Source: Nitzschia sp. pyKryTriq1
Lineage: Eukaryota; Bacillariophyta; Bacillariophyceae; Bacillariales; Bacillariaceae
Length of the DNA stretch: 64,000 nt
Reading direction: 5' to 3'
Assembly (NCBI GenBank): GCA_956465555.1
Contig: OY101130.1
Coordinates: 1,217,403 to 1,281,402 of the forward strand
In this document: positions 1-9,902 of the stretch, piece by piece
Position numbering within the stretch: position 1 is the first letter of the stretch
Layout: each line of letters starts with the position of its first letter
Notes under the pieces: generated by a model
The model's database searches: none
What the model was told of the DNA's origin: nothing
Seen by the model: only the letters and a program-made list of their open reading frames with translations
Program-made: the position numbers and the translations under genes

Positions 1-2151
1 ATGAATGCCAAAAGTACCAGTACTCACAAGACGGCATCGTTGAGTCATCATTCGGCTTCCTTGCACAGTGGTGAGGAGTCATCGTCCTCCTCCAACCGGA
101 AAAGGCAGAAGGATCCGTTGAGACATACCGTACACTACCATCAATCCCAGTCTACTAGTTCTCCCTCGCAGCAGCAACAAAAGCCACAAGCGCCAGAACG
201 ACCGTCGTTCCACAAGAAGGGGGGTATGAATGCCAAAAGTAGTACCAGTACTCACAAGACTGCATCATTGAGTCATCATTCGGCTTCCTTGCACAGAGGC
301 AAGGAGGAGCAGGAGGTGTCCTCCAACCGGAAAAGGCAGAAGGATCCGTTGAGACATACCGTACACCACTACCAATCCCACTTTAATTCTCCCTCGCAGC
401 AACAAAAGCCACAAGCGCCAGAACGACCGTCGTTCCACAAGGGGGGTATGAATGCCAAAAGTAGTACCAGTACTCACAAGACGGCATCATTGAGTTATCA
501 TTCGGCTTCCTTGCACAGTGGCGAGGAGGAGAAGTCGTCCTCTCCCACTACTACTACTACTAGTAGAGGACAACAACAACCCTTGTTGGTGAATTTTCGA
601 TCTCCCCGCTACTATCCGAACAGTCCATCTGCTGCTGGGGCTGCTTCTAGCTTGCAAAAGAAGCCTCGATCCTGCTCGGCTCTCTTTGTTCCTTCAGAAG
701 AAGAACCTACTGCATGCCATAACAACAAGAACAGCAGCAACAGCAACAGCAATAACCCAAAGTCATGTCATGATGTTTCCTTTCCCGATCCCATCAACAT
801 GTCGTCGGACGACGATGACGATCATCATACCGCTAAAAGTACCGATACAGGCCATGACACGTGGGCGACTCACGAGATTTTGAAGATTCAACAAACGACT
901 CCTACTACCAAGCCCAAGATTACCAAGACGACGACGACGACCAAGACAGCAACTAATACCACTCCACTGGAATCCTTTCTTCACATGCATAATACTCCTT
1001 CTCCTCAACAACAACAGCAAGATCGTCATCGACAACGTTTGCATAAGGAATCCGAGTTGTTTCAACGCATGGCCAAATCTTGTTCAGCCTTGAATACCAA
1101 GCTACTACTACTAGATGATGATGATAAAGATGAAGATGACGAGACTGCCTATGAAGTGGCAAGTATACAACCTGATGAAGAGACGGGCAGCAAAGTTGTG
1201 ACTACCACTACTACTTCTACTACTTGTAGTACTACTGTCATTGATGAGACGACAGCAGTCGCTACTCACGATGAGACGCCGAAACTATCGTCCTTTTTCA
1301 ACAGCAAGACCGAGTCCCCAACTGATATCGCGCCACCGCCCAAGCCAAAAAGCAGTGCCTCGGTCGGAGCCGCCAGCACATCCCCAAGAAGGGTACGATC
1401 ACTGATTACTAATTACTGGGCCCAAGATAACAGAATCAAAAACAAGGATAATAAGACCAAGACCAAAACGGAAGCCAGCAACAACAAGAAGAACAACGTC
1501 CAAAAGGCTGACGACGACGTCGATCTGCCCATGACCATGACGTCCCAGGCGTCTCCCACCAAGTCTCCGGTACTTTGGTTGCGCAAGAAATTGAATCACC
1601 CATCACAAGAACTTCCTTCCGTGGTAACTCAAGACGATATCAATGCTCTTCGCATGGCCCGTAAACGAACCACCATCAGCGACTCCTCTAGTACCGCCTC
1701 GCCGCTTCGCCGTACTACCGTCACCACCAACACCACTCAACCAGCCCCTCAAGAACAACGGGGCGGTCGGCTGTCGAATTGGTTTCGAGGAAGTAAAACT
1801 CCAACAACACCAGCAGCCACCACCAGTACTAAAACTACTACGAGTAATCAAGTTGGTGAAGCAGGTCCCAACAAGAGTCCTGCCATATTGGGATCGACCA
1901 GTACTCACAGCAGTACCATTACGAACGGTCGCATTAGTAATTCTCCACGTTCGTCGGCAACATCCTTATCCTTGTCGCCTCGGAAACGCATCAATCCCGA
2001 TGGAAGCATTTCCGAATTCGGTGGTGGCACTACTGCTACTACTACTACTACTACTACGAGTTGTAGTAGTAGATTGGATTCTCATTCTCAACGAAGACGA
2101 TGTACGATCAAGCTATTGGAAGAATACAATAAAGCCATCATGCCGCGATAA
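1..2151 (+). CDS. Repeat-rich Ser/Thr protein, 5' partial
   Basis: An open frame of 716 codons runs from the first base to a TAA. The opening ATGAATGCC is the start of a repeat unit that recurs at 226 and 448, so the true start probably lies upstream of the window. Three tandem units of about 75 residues (MNAKS..STHKTASLS..SASLH core, then a basic segment and a PQAPERPSFHK segment) cover roughly residues 1-170. The rest is Ser/Thr/Asn/Lys-rich with an acidic DDDD patch and no domain, signal peptide or membrane segment that I recognise. Many Ser/Thr runs are encoded by the ACT/AGT trinucleotides common in the surrounding non-coding DNA. I do not recognise the protein and assign no function. 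Confidence 0.6.
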   Translation: MNAKSTSTHKTASLSHHSASLHSGEESSSSSNRKRQKDPLRHTVHYHQSQSTSSPSQQQQKPQAPERPSFHKKGGMNAKSSTSTHKTASLSHHSASLHRGKEEQEVSSNRKRQKDPLRHTVHHYQSHFNSPSQQQKPQAPERPSFHKGGMNAKSSTSTHKTASLSYHSASLHSGEEEKSSSPTTTTTSRGQQQPLLVNFRSPRYYPNSPSAAGAASSLQKKPRSCSALFVPSEEEPTACHNNKNSSNSNSNNPKSCHDVSFPDPINMSSDDDDDHHTAKSTDTGHDTWATHEILKIQQTTPTTKPKITKTTTTTKTATNTTPLESFLHMHNTPSPQQQQQDRHRQRLHKESELFQRMAKSCSALNTKLLLLDDDDKDEDDETAYEVASIQPDEETGSKVVTTTTTSTTCSTTVIDETTAVATHDETPKLSSFFNSKTESPTDIAPPPKPKSSASVGAASTSPRRVRSLITNYWAQDNRIKNKDNKTKTKTEASNNKKNNVQKADDDVDLPMTMTSQASPTKSPVLWLRKKLNHPSQELPSVVTQDDINALRMARKRTTISDSSSTASPLRRTTVTTNTTQPAPQEQRGGRLSNWFRGSKTPTTPAATTSTKTTTSNQVGEAGPNKSPAILGSTSTHSSTITNGRISNSPRSSATSLSLSPRKRINPDGSISEFGGGTTATTTTTTTSCSSRLDSHSQRRRCTIKLLEEYNKAIMPR

Positions 2152-2713
2152 AGTAGTAGAAAAGCAAGATCATGAATTTACGTACTGGATATCTCCTCCT
2201 ACCACTACCTACCAAGACTACTCTACTAGCTAGTAGAGTAGCGTAGTAAAGGCTCTACTACTCTACTCTACTACTCCTAGTAGAGTAGAGAGTAGTAGAG
2301 TAGTAGTAGATCATAGTAGCCAGTAGTAGTAGACCACTCTACTAGTAGTAGTAGAGTAGACGGATGTAGTAGGAGTACTCTAGTCCTCTATTGCGGTGCC
2401 AAGAACCAAATGATATAGTCTTCTTCGACAATGAGATGTAAGCAGTACTCCTACTCACAGATTGTGAATCGTTCACTACTCTCTACTATACTCAATTAGT
2501 TTACGTAATACTCAAAAAGCTAATACTTCTACTACAAGTAGCTATTAGTATAGTAGAGTACGAAAACAAGTATCGAGCTATTCCTACTGTACTACTACTA
2601 GTAGTAGTACCAGCAAGGAAACAGATAAATAATATTGTAGCAGTAGCTCAAAATTGTCTCTATTCTATGATATTATGCAGTCTATATGGGTTGGTGGGAT
2701 CGCGAAGTCTGCT
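2152..2713. repeat. ACT/AGT trinucleotide-rich intergenic DNA
   Basis: About 560 bases made largely of TAGTAG and CTACTA runs that alternate orientation around CTAG centres, so many short foldback stems are possible. No coding frame is supported. It probably holds the 3' ends of two convergent genes. Confidence 0.8.
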
Positions 2714-3421
2714 TCAAGTCTGCTTCTTCAAAATCGATCTTCGCGAAGATTGGATGGCGGGGGCGACAACAACAGGAAGAACAATACCACACCGATGGTA
2801 CTCCTCCCATGCCGTCTTAGCATCTTGTTGGGCTCTTTGAACTGCCTCCAAGGCCGATTGTGCTGTTTCCATACGTAAAACGAGACCAAGAGCCTCGTCT
2901 TTCTTGCCGATGATGCTCGAAGACGAGCATGATGGGGAGGATGATTCGAGCGAGGAATCGTCACTCCAAGAGCCACACGAGCTATGAAGAGATGCGTCTT
3001 CTTGCTGCTCTTGAATATCGGCAACAATAAACCACACATTCGCTCGGCGTTGTTCTTTTTGTTTCTTGATCTCGGATGAAATCACATGCTCCACACCTCG
3101 AGTGCAGTAAAAGGCATCGTCCTGATACTGTTGGTGGTGGTGGAAAGAGTGAAGCTGCTCGTACATGCACATGTGTTTCAGATCATTGATTTCTCGTTTG
3201 ATCTCCCTAAACTCGGATCGAGAGTAATAAAGAGTGGATCGAGGCACGACTTCTTCGTCTGCGCATACGAATCGTCGGTAGACTTGAACATTGGGGCAGA
3301 ACGAGACAGATCTCGTCTTTTGTGCTGCTGCCGACTTTGGTTCTTCGCTATCACCATCAGGGACGACTGTCACCGACACTGGAGACGATGGGCAATGCGA
3401 ATGGAAGAATCGGATAGTCAT
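2714..3421 (-). CDS. Diatom RGLE-family protein of unknown function
   Basis: Single-exon frame of 235 residues from an ATG. The middle of the protein has the layout of a large diatom-specific family: an N-terminal SVSFCPNVQVYR strand, then STLYYSRSEFREIKREI (the usual 'W-Y-S..E....I' segment), then a TRGVEHVIS motif (usual form RGLE), then a helix ending VADIQEQQ. Family members are abundant in diatom genomes and uncharacterised, so no activity is claimed. The C-terminal part has a Ser-rich linker and a predicted helix rich in Ala/Gln. There is no signal peptide or membrane segment. Family placement comes from motif order and is moderately sure; the function is unknown. Confidence 0.75.
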   Translation of the reverse strand: MTIRFFHSHCPSSPVSVTVVPDGDSEEPKSAAAQKTRSVSFCPNVQVYRRFVCADEEVVPRSTLYYSRSEFREIKREINDLKHMCMYEQLHSFHHHQQYQDDAFYCTRGVEHVISSEIKKQKEQRRANVWFIVADIQEQQEDASLHSSCGSWSDDSSLESSSPSCSSSSIIGKKDEALGLVLRMETAQSALEAVQRAQQDAKTAWEEYHRCGIVLPVVVAPAIQSSRRSILKKQT

Positions 3422-6170
3422 GGTTGGACAGTAATAGTAATAGTCGTGGGATTGCTACTGCTTTGAAGAAGAATCGGATGCTTGTGTTTTTATTTTATGA
3501 GAGGATATAATATGGATGTATCGATTTGTCAATTATTTGCGAGGCTTCTGGCCTGATGACGGGAGAACCTCGGAATAATTCCGCATCGAGAGTTCGGAAA
3601 TCGAAAGGGCCCGATAACTGTTACTTTCGAGACAAAAATTAGCAAGGAAGGCATCTCATGCACGTGCTGCTACCGGTGCTACAAACATACTGTGCTTGTA
3701 ACTTACGTACACTCGGTTCGCCCGGAGTTCGGAAATCGAAAAAGGGATAGAACTACCGGTAGTACGCGTGGTAAAAAAGAGAGAACCCAACATCGAGAAC
3801 CAACAAAAGGAAGGCATCTTCGCAGGTTCTATCTTCCCGGTATTTTCCACGGGACGGGGTTCGAATTCTTTTGTCGTTTAATAATTGGAAATCTTGTGGG
3901 CCTTTATTAGTATGTTCCTTCGGACAAAATCTGATATACTGTGGGATAACGAAGGTTCGGTCTGCACTGAAATCACATAATGATAGAAGACAAAGAGAGT
4001 TCAGGTTACAAGATGTCGGGCTATTTTATTCAGCCGGGCGATCGTCGGTTCGCCCGTTTCCAATCTTGCTCTCTACTACTAGTACTACTACTACTAGTAG
4101 CTAGAGAAGAGAAGTACTACTAACGGTACTGCTTCTACATGTACAGTTACGTTAGTACAAGTAGTAGTAAAGGCTTCATTATTATTCAATCCAAGAACGA
4201 GAACTCCGTCATTGGAGACTCATGCATGATACCGCATGGACAAAACGAACCAACATGAATAGGCTACTACTACTAGTAGTTAGTAGTACTAGTAGTACCA
4301 GCAGTTCGTCGCAGAATGGATCTCGAAATAACTTCGATTTCATTTTTCGTCGGAAGAATTCTCATTCTACATTCTATTCTTTTTTAGATAGTGCTTGTGC
4401 TGAATAAAGCGTGATAATAGTTCTTCGACAATAACATGAAAGAGAACCGACGAGCCATGTGCCGTGCGTGGTGTGGACGACCGTTTCTTCTCCGAGCCGC
4501 GCAGAGATAGCTAGTAGTAGTAGTAGTAGTAAAAGCAGTAGGAGAGAAGAGACAGCTCGACACAAAGTACTGCTACTACAGGAGAGCATTACTTGGCGGC
4601 ATGCAAAAACTGTTGTTGCCATGGGGATATCCAAGACACCATAGTGGCCGATAATGGAGTTACCCACAAGATTGGAAAATCCACCAAAGGCGGCATCATC
4701 ATTAGCAACACAGATTACTGCACACCTCCTTCTTAAACTTCGGAGCAGTGACATTTCCCAACCTCCCGTAACACCTTGCTCTGTAGAATCTGTGTGGAAT
4801 CATCTACCAGTTAGATATGTTAGAACGTGACGCTGTGCAACGAGCTGTAACACTTTGCTCTGTAGAATCTGTGTGGAATCATCTACCAGTTAGATATGTT
4901 AGAACATGTTAGTTACACTTTCCTGGAAGTATTAGCAAGGTACACGTATTAGCATCGCGAGAGTGTAAATAAGATAATGTCTATCATTAGCGCTACGAGT
5001 ACACGTACAGTTAGTATCGCGTGCTCGCGCAGCCGTGTAGCAGTAATAGAGTATGAGTAGAGTGACGCATGCACGGCGCATGCATATGCTGCAGGAGAAA
5101 AGAAAGATCAACACGACAACGACCGACCGACCATGACGTCGCTGGTTGATCTTGTTTTGTTCCTCTATTTCGCGACGGGCGATGGTGCATCCGCCACGGA
5201 TGGAGGCGATGGGCGTGGCATAGGTCATAAAAACGAGGATCGAACACTCCTCCTCGAACAAGGAGGGACGGGAGGTCGCATTGGTATGATCATGTGTCGT
5301 ATTGGCTCTGTTCTTGACGTTGATTCGCTGACTTGACGCCCACCGAATATCAAGCCGTTCTTCAACAAGAACACGCTCATGGCGAAACCATCAACTCGTT
5401 TGGATCATCCGAGGCCAGCATGCCGCCAAATATGATGAACTATATGGGCCAATCGCTGGACATCAGATTGAGAAGACTGCAATCAAGAAGGAACCCAAGC
5501 CCTGAACTACCTCGGCAAACGTGACCTCTACCGATGAAACGAAGAAATCAGCCCACACTCCGGACGAGCGGCGACGATCAGATTTGCACATCAGTCGGCA
5601 GCATCCTCGACTTCCGACATCATCATCATCATCATCATCGCACTCGAATCCTATTCTTTCCATTCATTCCAATCCCAATCAGTCCATTCTAGTCTAGTCT
5701 ATAGTCAAATAATCATGGTCGCTGCTGCTAGCTTTGCCACTACTCTCGAGTAGTGGATTAGAGAAGAGTATATCTACTTTACTACTACTACTAGAGCTAG
5801 AGTAGTAGTGGTAGTGGTATTAGTAGTAGATTCTGGCTAGTAGTAGACTAGATATCGGAGGAGGCAGGAGCTGGATCATATCATAGGAAGATCGCTATAT
5901 GGGCAGTACTATCAGTATTCGTAGTACGTACTCAATGCCTACTCTGGAGTACAGTAGCACAAGCAGTCCGCAAATTAGGCCTTGTTGGTCCCCCTCACTC
6001 ACTCTCGAGACTCGAGAACGAATTCCTTTTCTTCTTGTTCCTCCCCGCCGACACCACGTCCTTCCATTCGTATCGTCACAAGAACATAATATTTGTATAT
6101 ACCCTTCCTCAAACAAACAGGAACAACCACATCAAGTGGCTGATGATTTCTCGTAATTGTTGTTCTTCCG
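3422..6170. other. Gene-poor stretch with repeats and possible decayed coding DNA
   Basis: No convincing gene. It contains ACT/AGT runs (about 4070-4110, 4260-4300, 5790-5860), a 59-base duplicated segment (4768-4905), and two diverged copies of a GTTCGGAAATCGAAA-containing segment near 3590 and 3725. Around 5330-5640 short frames on the + strand read like protein (for example Lys/Glu-rich near 5470-5580) but are cut by stops and frame changes, possibly old coding remnants. Confidence 0.6.
4768..4905 (+). repeat. 59-bp direct repeat, two copies
   Basis: Copies at 4768-4826 and 4847-4905, period 79, differ at one visible base (CACCTT versus CACTTT). A 20-base non-repeated spacer lies between them. 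No coding or known element is recognised. Confidence 0.9.
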
Positions 6171-7443
6171 TTATTGGGTCTTGGTCTTGGTTTTGGTCTT
6201 GGCTTGGACATTATTACTGTTGTTATTGTTATTCGATTTCGCTGCCAGTCGTTGAAAGAAATCATCAATTTGAAGAAGACTCCAGGGAATCAACATGAGA
6301 GACAGGACAGTCGACAGTAACGTCAAGGGAATGGTATTCCATACCGATTCGGGAATGGCCTGAATCCAACCATGAACGACTTGAAAGGCATCTTGAAGAA
6401 CGGTAGTAGGTACTTGTGGTAGTTTGGATCCCCAAAAGTCGATTGCTAGACTCCACAAATGTTCCAAAGTCAATTCCATGGTATTCGCCCATTCATTATG
6501 TTCATCCAATGTCGAAAGTATATAATAACTGTACGCAATGATCCAAGAGATGCCATTCAATACTAGTTGAGCAATCATGGGAACAATCAATAACGTACAT
6601 GCGTATTGAATGGCCACTCTCATCATGACATTTCCAAACAAGACCATCATGACAGCTTCAAATTCGTCCCGATCCAAATGTCCTGATCCATCGGCATCCA
6701 TTTTCACAAATACCGCATGACATTTGTCTCTGGAAATTGGCTGTAATTGTAGTCGATTATAGTCAATTGTCAGTTGTCAATTGTAATTGGAATTGTAAAT
6801 ATATAAAGAAACGGGATAGATGGATGGATGGATGGATGGATGGATGTATGAAAAAAGAAGAGAGAAAAAGAAAAGTTAGAATGGGAAGAAGAACATTTGT
6901 AGATACTAGCTAGAAGCCATCACGCGTTTCATCCATTCCTTCTTTTCCAACACCACCAACAACCAACGACAATTTTCATCCATCCATCCATCCATCCATC
7001 CATCCATACTACTACTAGGAACAAACGTATATTACCATTACATTACGTACCTTACAAGCCGCCGGTCCCGCATACGTTCCCAGTTTGAGATGAATCAAGA
7101 GCAGGCCGGAATACAATTCCTTCTCGTCAATCGTCCCCGATCCATCTTGATCGACCAATTCAAAGGCATTGGCAATCATCCCCTGAAACATTTTGGTCCG
7201 GCACAACCAAGACGATGATTTTTTGGTTTCTTTCAGTCGTTCCTCGTCCGCTTGGGGCTTGATATTTTTGGCCGTTCTTGTTGTGGTAGGCGCCGCCGCA
7301 AGAACTGGAACAACTGCTGCTCGTGGTGGAGGGATGACTTCGGGTTCAGGGAAGACGACAAGTTTCTTGTTCTTGTTGCGATGAGGAAAGAAACGCGAGA
7401 GAGGATTTTTCTTGTGGTGGTGCTGGTGGTCGGCGGATGCCAT
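6171..7443 (-). CDS. EF-hand membrane protein A (two exons)
   Basis: Exon 1 is 7443-7051 and exon 2 is 6740-6171; a 310-nt GT-AG phase-0 intron joins ...AACK to PISR..., giving 320 residues. Two EF-hand loops are canonical: DQDGSGTIDEKE in exon 1 and DADGSGHLDRDE at the start of exon 2. They are followed by two or more hydrophobic segments (near MRVAIQYACTLLIVPM and LLSTVLSLMLIPW), so this is probably a calcium-sensing integral membrane protein. The N-terminus is basic and His-rich. The tail is Asn and Lys-Thr rich. A paralogue at 37386-38402 has the intron at the same place and phase. The target membrane cannot be told. The gene is on its own, and the intron holds a pair of inverted tetranucleotide arrays. 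Confidence 0.85.
6821..7008. repeat. Inverted (TGGA)n / (CATC)n microsatellite pair inside an intron
   Basis: (TGGA)n at about 6821-6846 and its complement (CATC)n at about 6977-7008 both lie in the intron of EF-hand protein A. They are separated by about 130 bases and could pair in the transcript. Confidence 0.85.
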
Positions 7444-8053
7444 GATGATGATGATTCTATACGATTCTTCTGTTTGAAGGTAGGTGCAGTGTATGTATGT
7501 ATGATGATTTTATGATTCTCAGTGCAGTACAAGTACCACCTCTACTTTTGGTTGATGATGATGATGATGATGGATATGGATATGGATATAGTTGCGACTG
7601 ACTGCACCAAATGATGCGATGATGCGACGAGCGACGACAGAAGAAGAAGAAGATGATGATGATGATCTGATGAATGATGGGAAGCCCGAGATGCGGCGAT
7701 GAGAATTCTTGAAGTCGCCACCATGCATGGTCGAAAGATCGCGTTGGTGTTGTGATCTTGCGATTATAATATATTATTGACAAAATCAAATCAAATCAAA
7801 TCGGGGGAGGGGGAGGGGCGGGGGGCCGCCTCGGCTACAGTACCAGTACCAAATCGGACATTCGCCCCCTTTTCCTGCGAGATGGTCGTCGTCGTTCGCG
7901 TTCGTTTCGTTCGTTTCGTTACTGTGATTTTGGCGTCCTGCCGTCCCCCGTATGATGACATTTCCACCTTATAATACCGGTACCACCGGTACCTACCGGT
8001 ACTACTCTCTCTCTCTTGTTGAGTTCACAAGCCAAACCAAACCAAACCAAACA
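7444..8053. other. Divergent promoter region
   Basis: Intergenic DNA between the EF-hand gene (-) and the Nudix-HAD gene (+). It has (GAT)n tracts at 7555-7680, a G-rich stretch near 7800-7825, clustered TACCGGTA palindromes at 7975-8002, and (CCAAA)n just before the chosen start. Confidence 0.6.
7975..8002. promoter_or_regulatory. Clustered ACCGGT palindromes upstream of the Nudix-HAD gene
   Basis: Three ACCGGT cores occur within 28 bases, about 50 bases before the start codon. Similar GTACCGGTAC blocks recur upstream of other genes in the window (about 22415, 42781, 43020). A regulatory role is inference. Confidence 0.35.
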
Positions 8054-9619
8054 ATGGACGTCTTGCTATTTGCCGCCTCAACCATAGCGACAACAGGTCT
8101 GTTGTGGTTGTCGGATCGTCGTCGTCGTCGTCGTGGCGATGATGATGATGACAAGAACAAGATCGAAAATACGATCCAATCAAGGGAGAGTAATACTACT
8201 AGCAGCAAGGAGAAGAAGGAGAAGAAGAAATCCTTGCAAGAAGAATTACTAGACGGAACCTCCTTGAATGCTAAAGAACGAGTCTGTACGGTATCCTATC
8301 CCGACAATGTACCACTGGTAGGCGTCTATCATGATCGTGCTCAAATGCGTCTTGAAAAATTATGGCATCGTGCGACCTATTGTGTGATTCGACATGAACC
8401 GGCCCATTTACCGAGCCATCCTCAAGACGATATTTACGTATTGATTCAAAAACGATCCGCCCAAAAAGATTATTGTCCTGGAAAACTCGATCCGACTCCC
8501 GGTGGTGTCGTGGGATATGGAGAAGACTATCAAGACAATATCCAACGGGAATTACTAGAAGAAATGGGAATTGATACTACCACTAGTACTGCTAGTACTA
8601 CTAGTACATCATCATCATCATCACTCAAAAAGCAACTCTTTACGTTTCCCTATCAAGATGATACCGTCAAAGTCTTTGGTGGATTCTTTGAATGTACCTA
8701 TCGAGGAACGATGCAGGAATTGAAATTACAACCAGAAGAAGTCGACCAAGTCATTCGTATCAATCTACAAGACTTACGACATCAAATGAAACATTCCCCG
8801 GACGAATTCATGCCCGATTCGATCTACGCCATGGAATTGTACTTTCAACATCAAGGAGATTTAAAAGTTCAGAGACGATTCCTCAAGGGATCGTCGAGTG
8901 ATTTGACTCACTTTCAGAAACGTCCAAAAGTCCAAGCGATGTTCTTTGATTGTGATGATTGTTTGTACTTTGATAATTGGAAGACGGCCCGACGGTTGAC
9001 CCACAAGATTGATGAATGGTGTACCAAACGACATGGATTGCCCTCGGGGCGTGCCTATCAACTGTACAAACAATATGGAACGGCATTACGGGGCTTGTTG
9101 GCAGAAGGGTATTTGGAAGACACACCCCAAGCGATTGATGCGTATTTGGAAGATGTTCATGATATTGGCATTGGCGTCGACCCGAATTTGATTGGTCCCG
9201 ATCCTCGTTTGCAACAGGTCTTGTCCCGTCTTGATCCTACCATTCCCCGATATATCTTTACGGCCAGTGTCGAAGCTCATGCCCGTCGTTGCATTCGTGC
9301 TCTGGGTATTGAACAATACTTTGAAAAGACGATTATTGATTGTAAAAGGTGTGATTTGGAAACCAAACACAGTCAACACTCGTTTGCCAAGGCGATGGAA
9401 ATTGCCAACGTGACGGATCCTCAAGCGTGCTTATTTTTCGACGACTCGTTGACCAACATTCAAGCGGCACGTCATGTAGGATGGAGAAGTGTCTTGGTCG
9501 GCAAGATCGCTCGTGATACTGGAGAGGATATTTCCTCGGAACATGCCGAATTGGAAATCGATACCATTCATGAAATCGAATCGGTATTGCCAGAACTATT
9601 CGTTGAGGTATACGTCTAG
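8054..9619 (+). CDS. Nudix hydrolase fused to HAD pyrimidine-5'-nucleotidase-like domain
   Basis: Single exon, 521 residues from the ATG at 8054, chosen because AACAATGG follows a (CCAAA)n leader. An in-frame start 34 codons upstream exists but the extension looks non-coding. A hydrophobic N-terminal segment (MDVLLFAASTIATTGLLWL) followed by a run of Arg suggests a membrane anchor. Residues about 110-285 form a Nudix domain with a complete box, GVVGYGE-x7-REL-x-EE-x-G. Residues about 296-490 form a HAD hydrolase resembling SDT1-type pyrimidine 5'-nucleotidases: motif I FFDCDDCLY, motif II FTAS, a Lys region, and motif IV FFDDS. Nudix enzymes cleave nucleoside diphosphates linked to X and such HADs remove phosphate from nucleotides, so one chain could do successive steps. 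That coupling and the substrate are inference. Confidence 0.9.
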   Translation: MDVLLFAASTIATTGLLWLSDRRRRRRGDDDDDKNKIENTIQSRESNTTSSKEKKEKKKSLQEELLDGTSLNAKERVCTVSYPDNVPLVGVYHDRAQMRLEKLWHRATYCVIRHEPAHLPSHPQDDIYVLIQKRSAQKDYCPGKLDPTPGGVVGYGEDYQDNIQRELLEEMGIDTTTSTASTTSTSSSSSLKKQLFTFPYQDDTVKVFGGFFECTYRGTMQELKLQPEEVDQVIRINLQDLRHQMKHSPDEFMPDSIYAMELYFQHQGDLKVQRRFLKGSSSDLTHFQKRPKVQAMFFDCDDCLYFDNWKTARRLTHKIDEWCTKRHGLPSGRAYQLYKQYGTALRGLLAEGYLEDTPQAIDAYLEDVHDIGIGVDPNLIGPDPRLQQVLSRLDPTIPRYIFTASVEAHARRCIRALGIEQYFEKTIIDCKRCDLETKHSQHSFAKAMEIANVTDPQACLFFDDSLTNIQAARHVGWRSVLVGKIARDTGEDISSEHAELEIDTIHEIESVLPELFVEVYV

Positions 9620-9902
9620 CAGTAGTAGCAGTAGTAGTAGTAGTAGCAGTAGTAGTAGTATTAGTAGTAACGTTATTTTGTTAGAACTACCGTACTCTAC
9701 TACAGTACGTGTACTACCAGCTAGCAGTAGTATTCACACATAATCCCACAGACAAACCGTATCAAGTACTCGTAGACTATGACTACTACAATTTTTATTG
9801 CACGACATTTCAAAACTGCTGTAGGATCGATATCGGAGCCCATATAGTACACAGTACGCTACAAACCAAGCTGTTATACTTCTGAACTGAAAAAGAGATC
9901 TA
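9620..9902. repeat. AGT-repeat intergenic DNA between convergent genes
   Basis: Short convergent intergenic stretch with (AGT)n and (AGC)n tracts at 9618-9675. Nothing else is seen. Confidence 0.7.

Noticed and set aside
1643-2233. A 196-codon + frame inside the first gene
   Set aside because: It is shorter than and out of frame with the 716-codon frame, and its end is a translation of the ACT/AGT repeat.
4374-4754. A 126-codon minus frame near 4.4-4.75 kb with a poly-Leu run
   Set aside because: The Leu run is the AGT/TAG microsatellite and the flanks are not protein-like.
7952-8053. Upstream in-frame start of the Nudix-HAD gene
   Set aside because: The added 34 codons come from the ACCGGTAC and CCAAA repeats; the ATG at 8054 has a better context and precedes the hydrophobic anchor.
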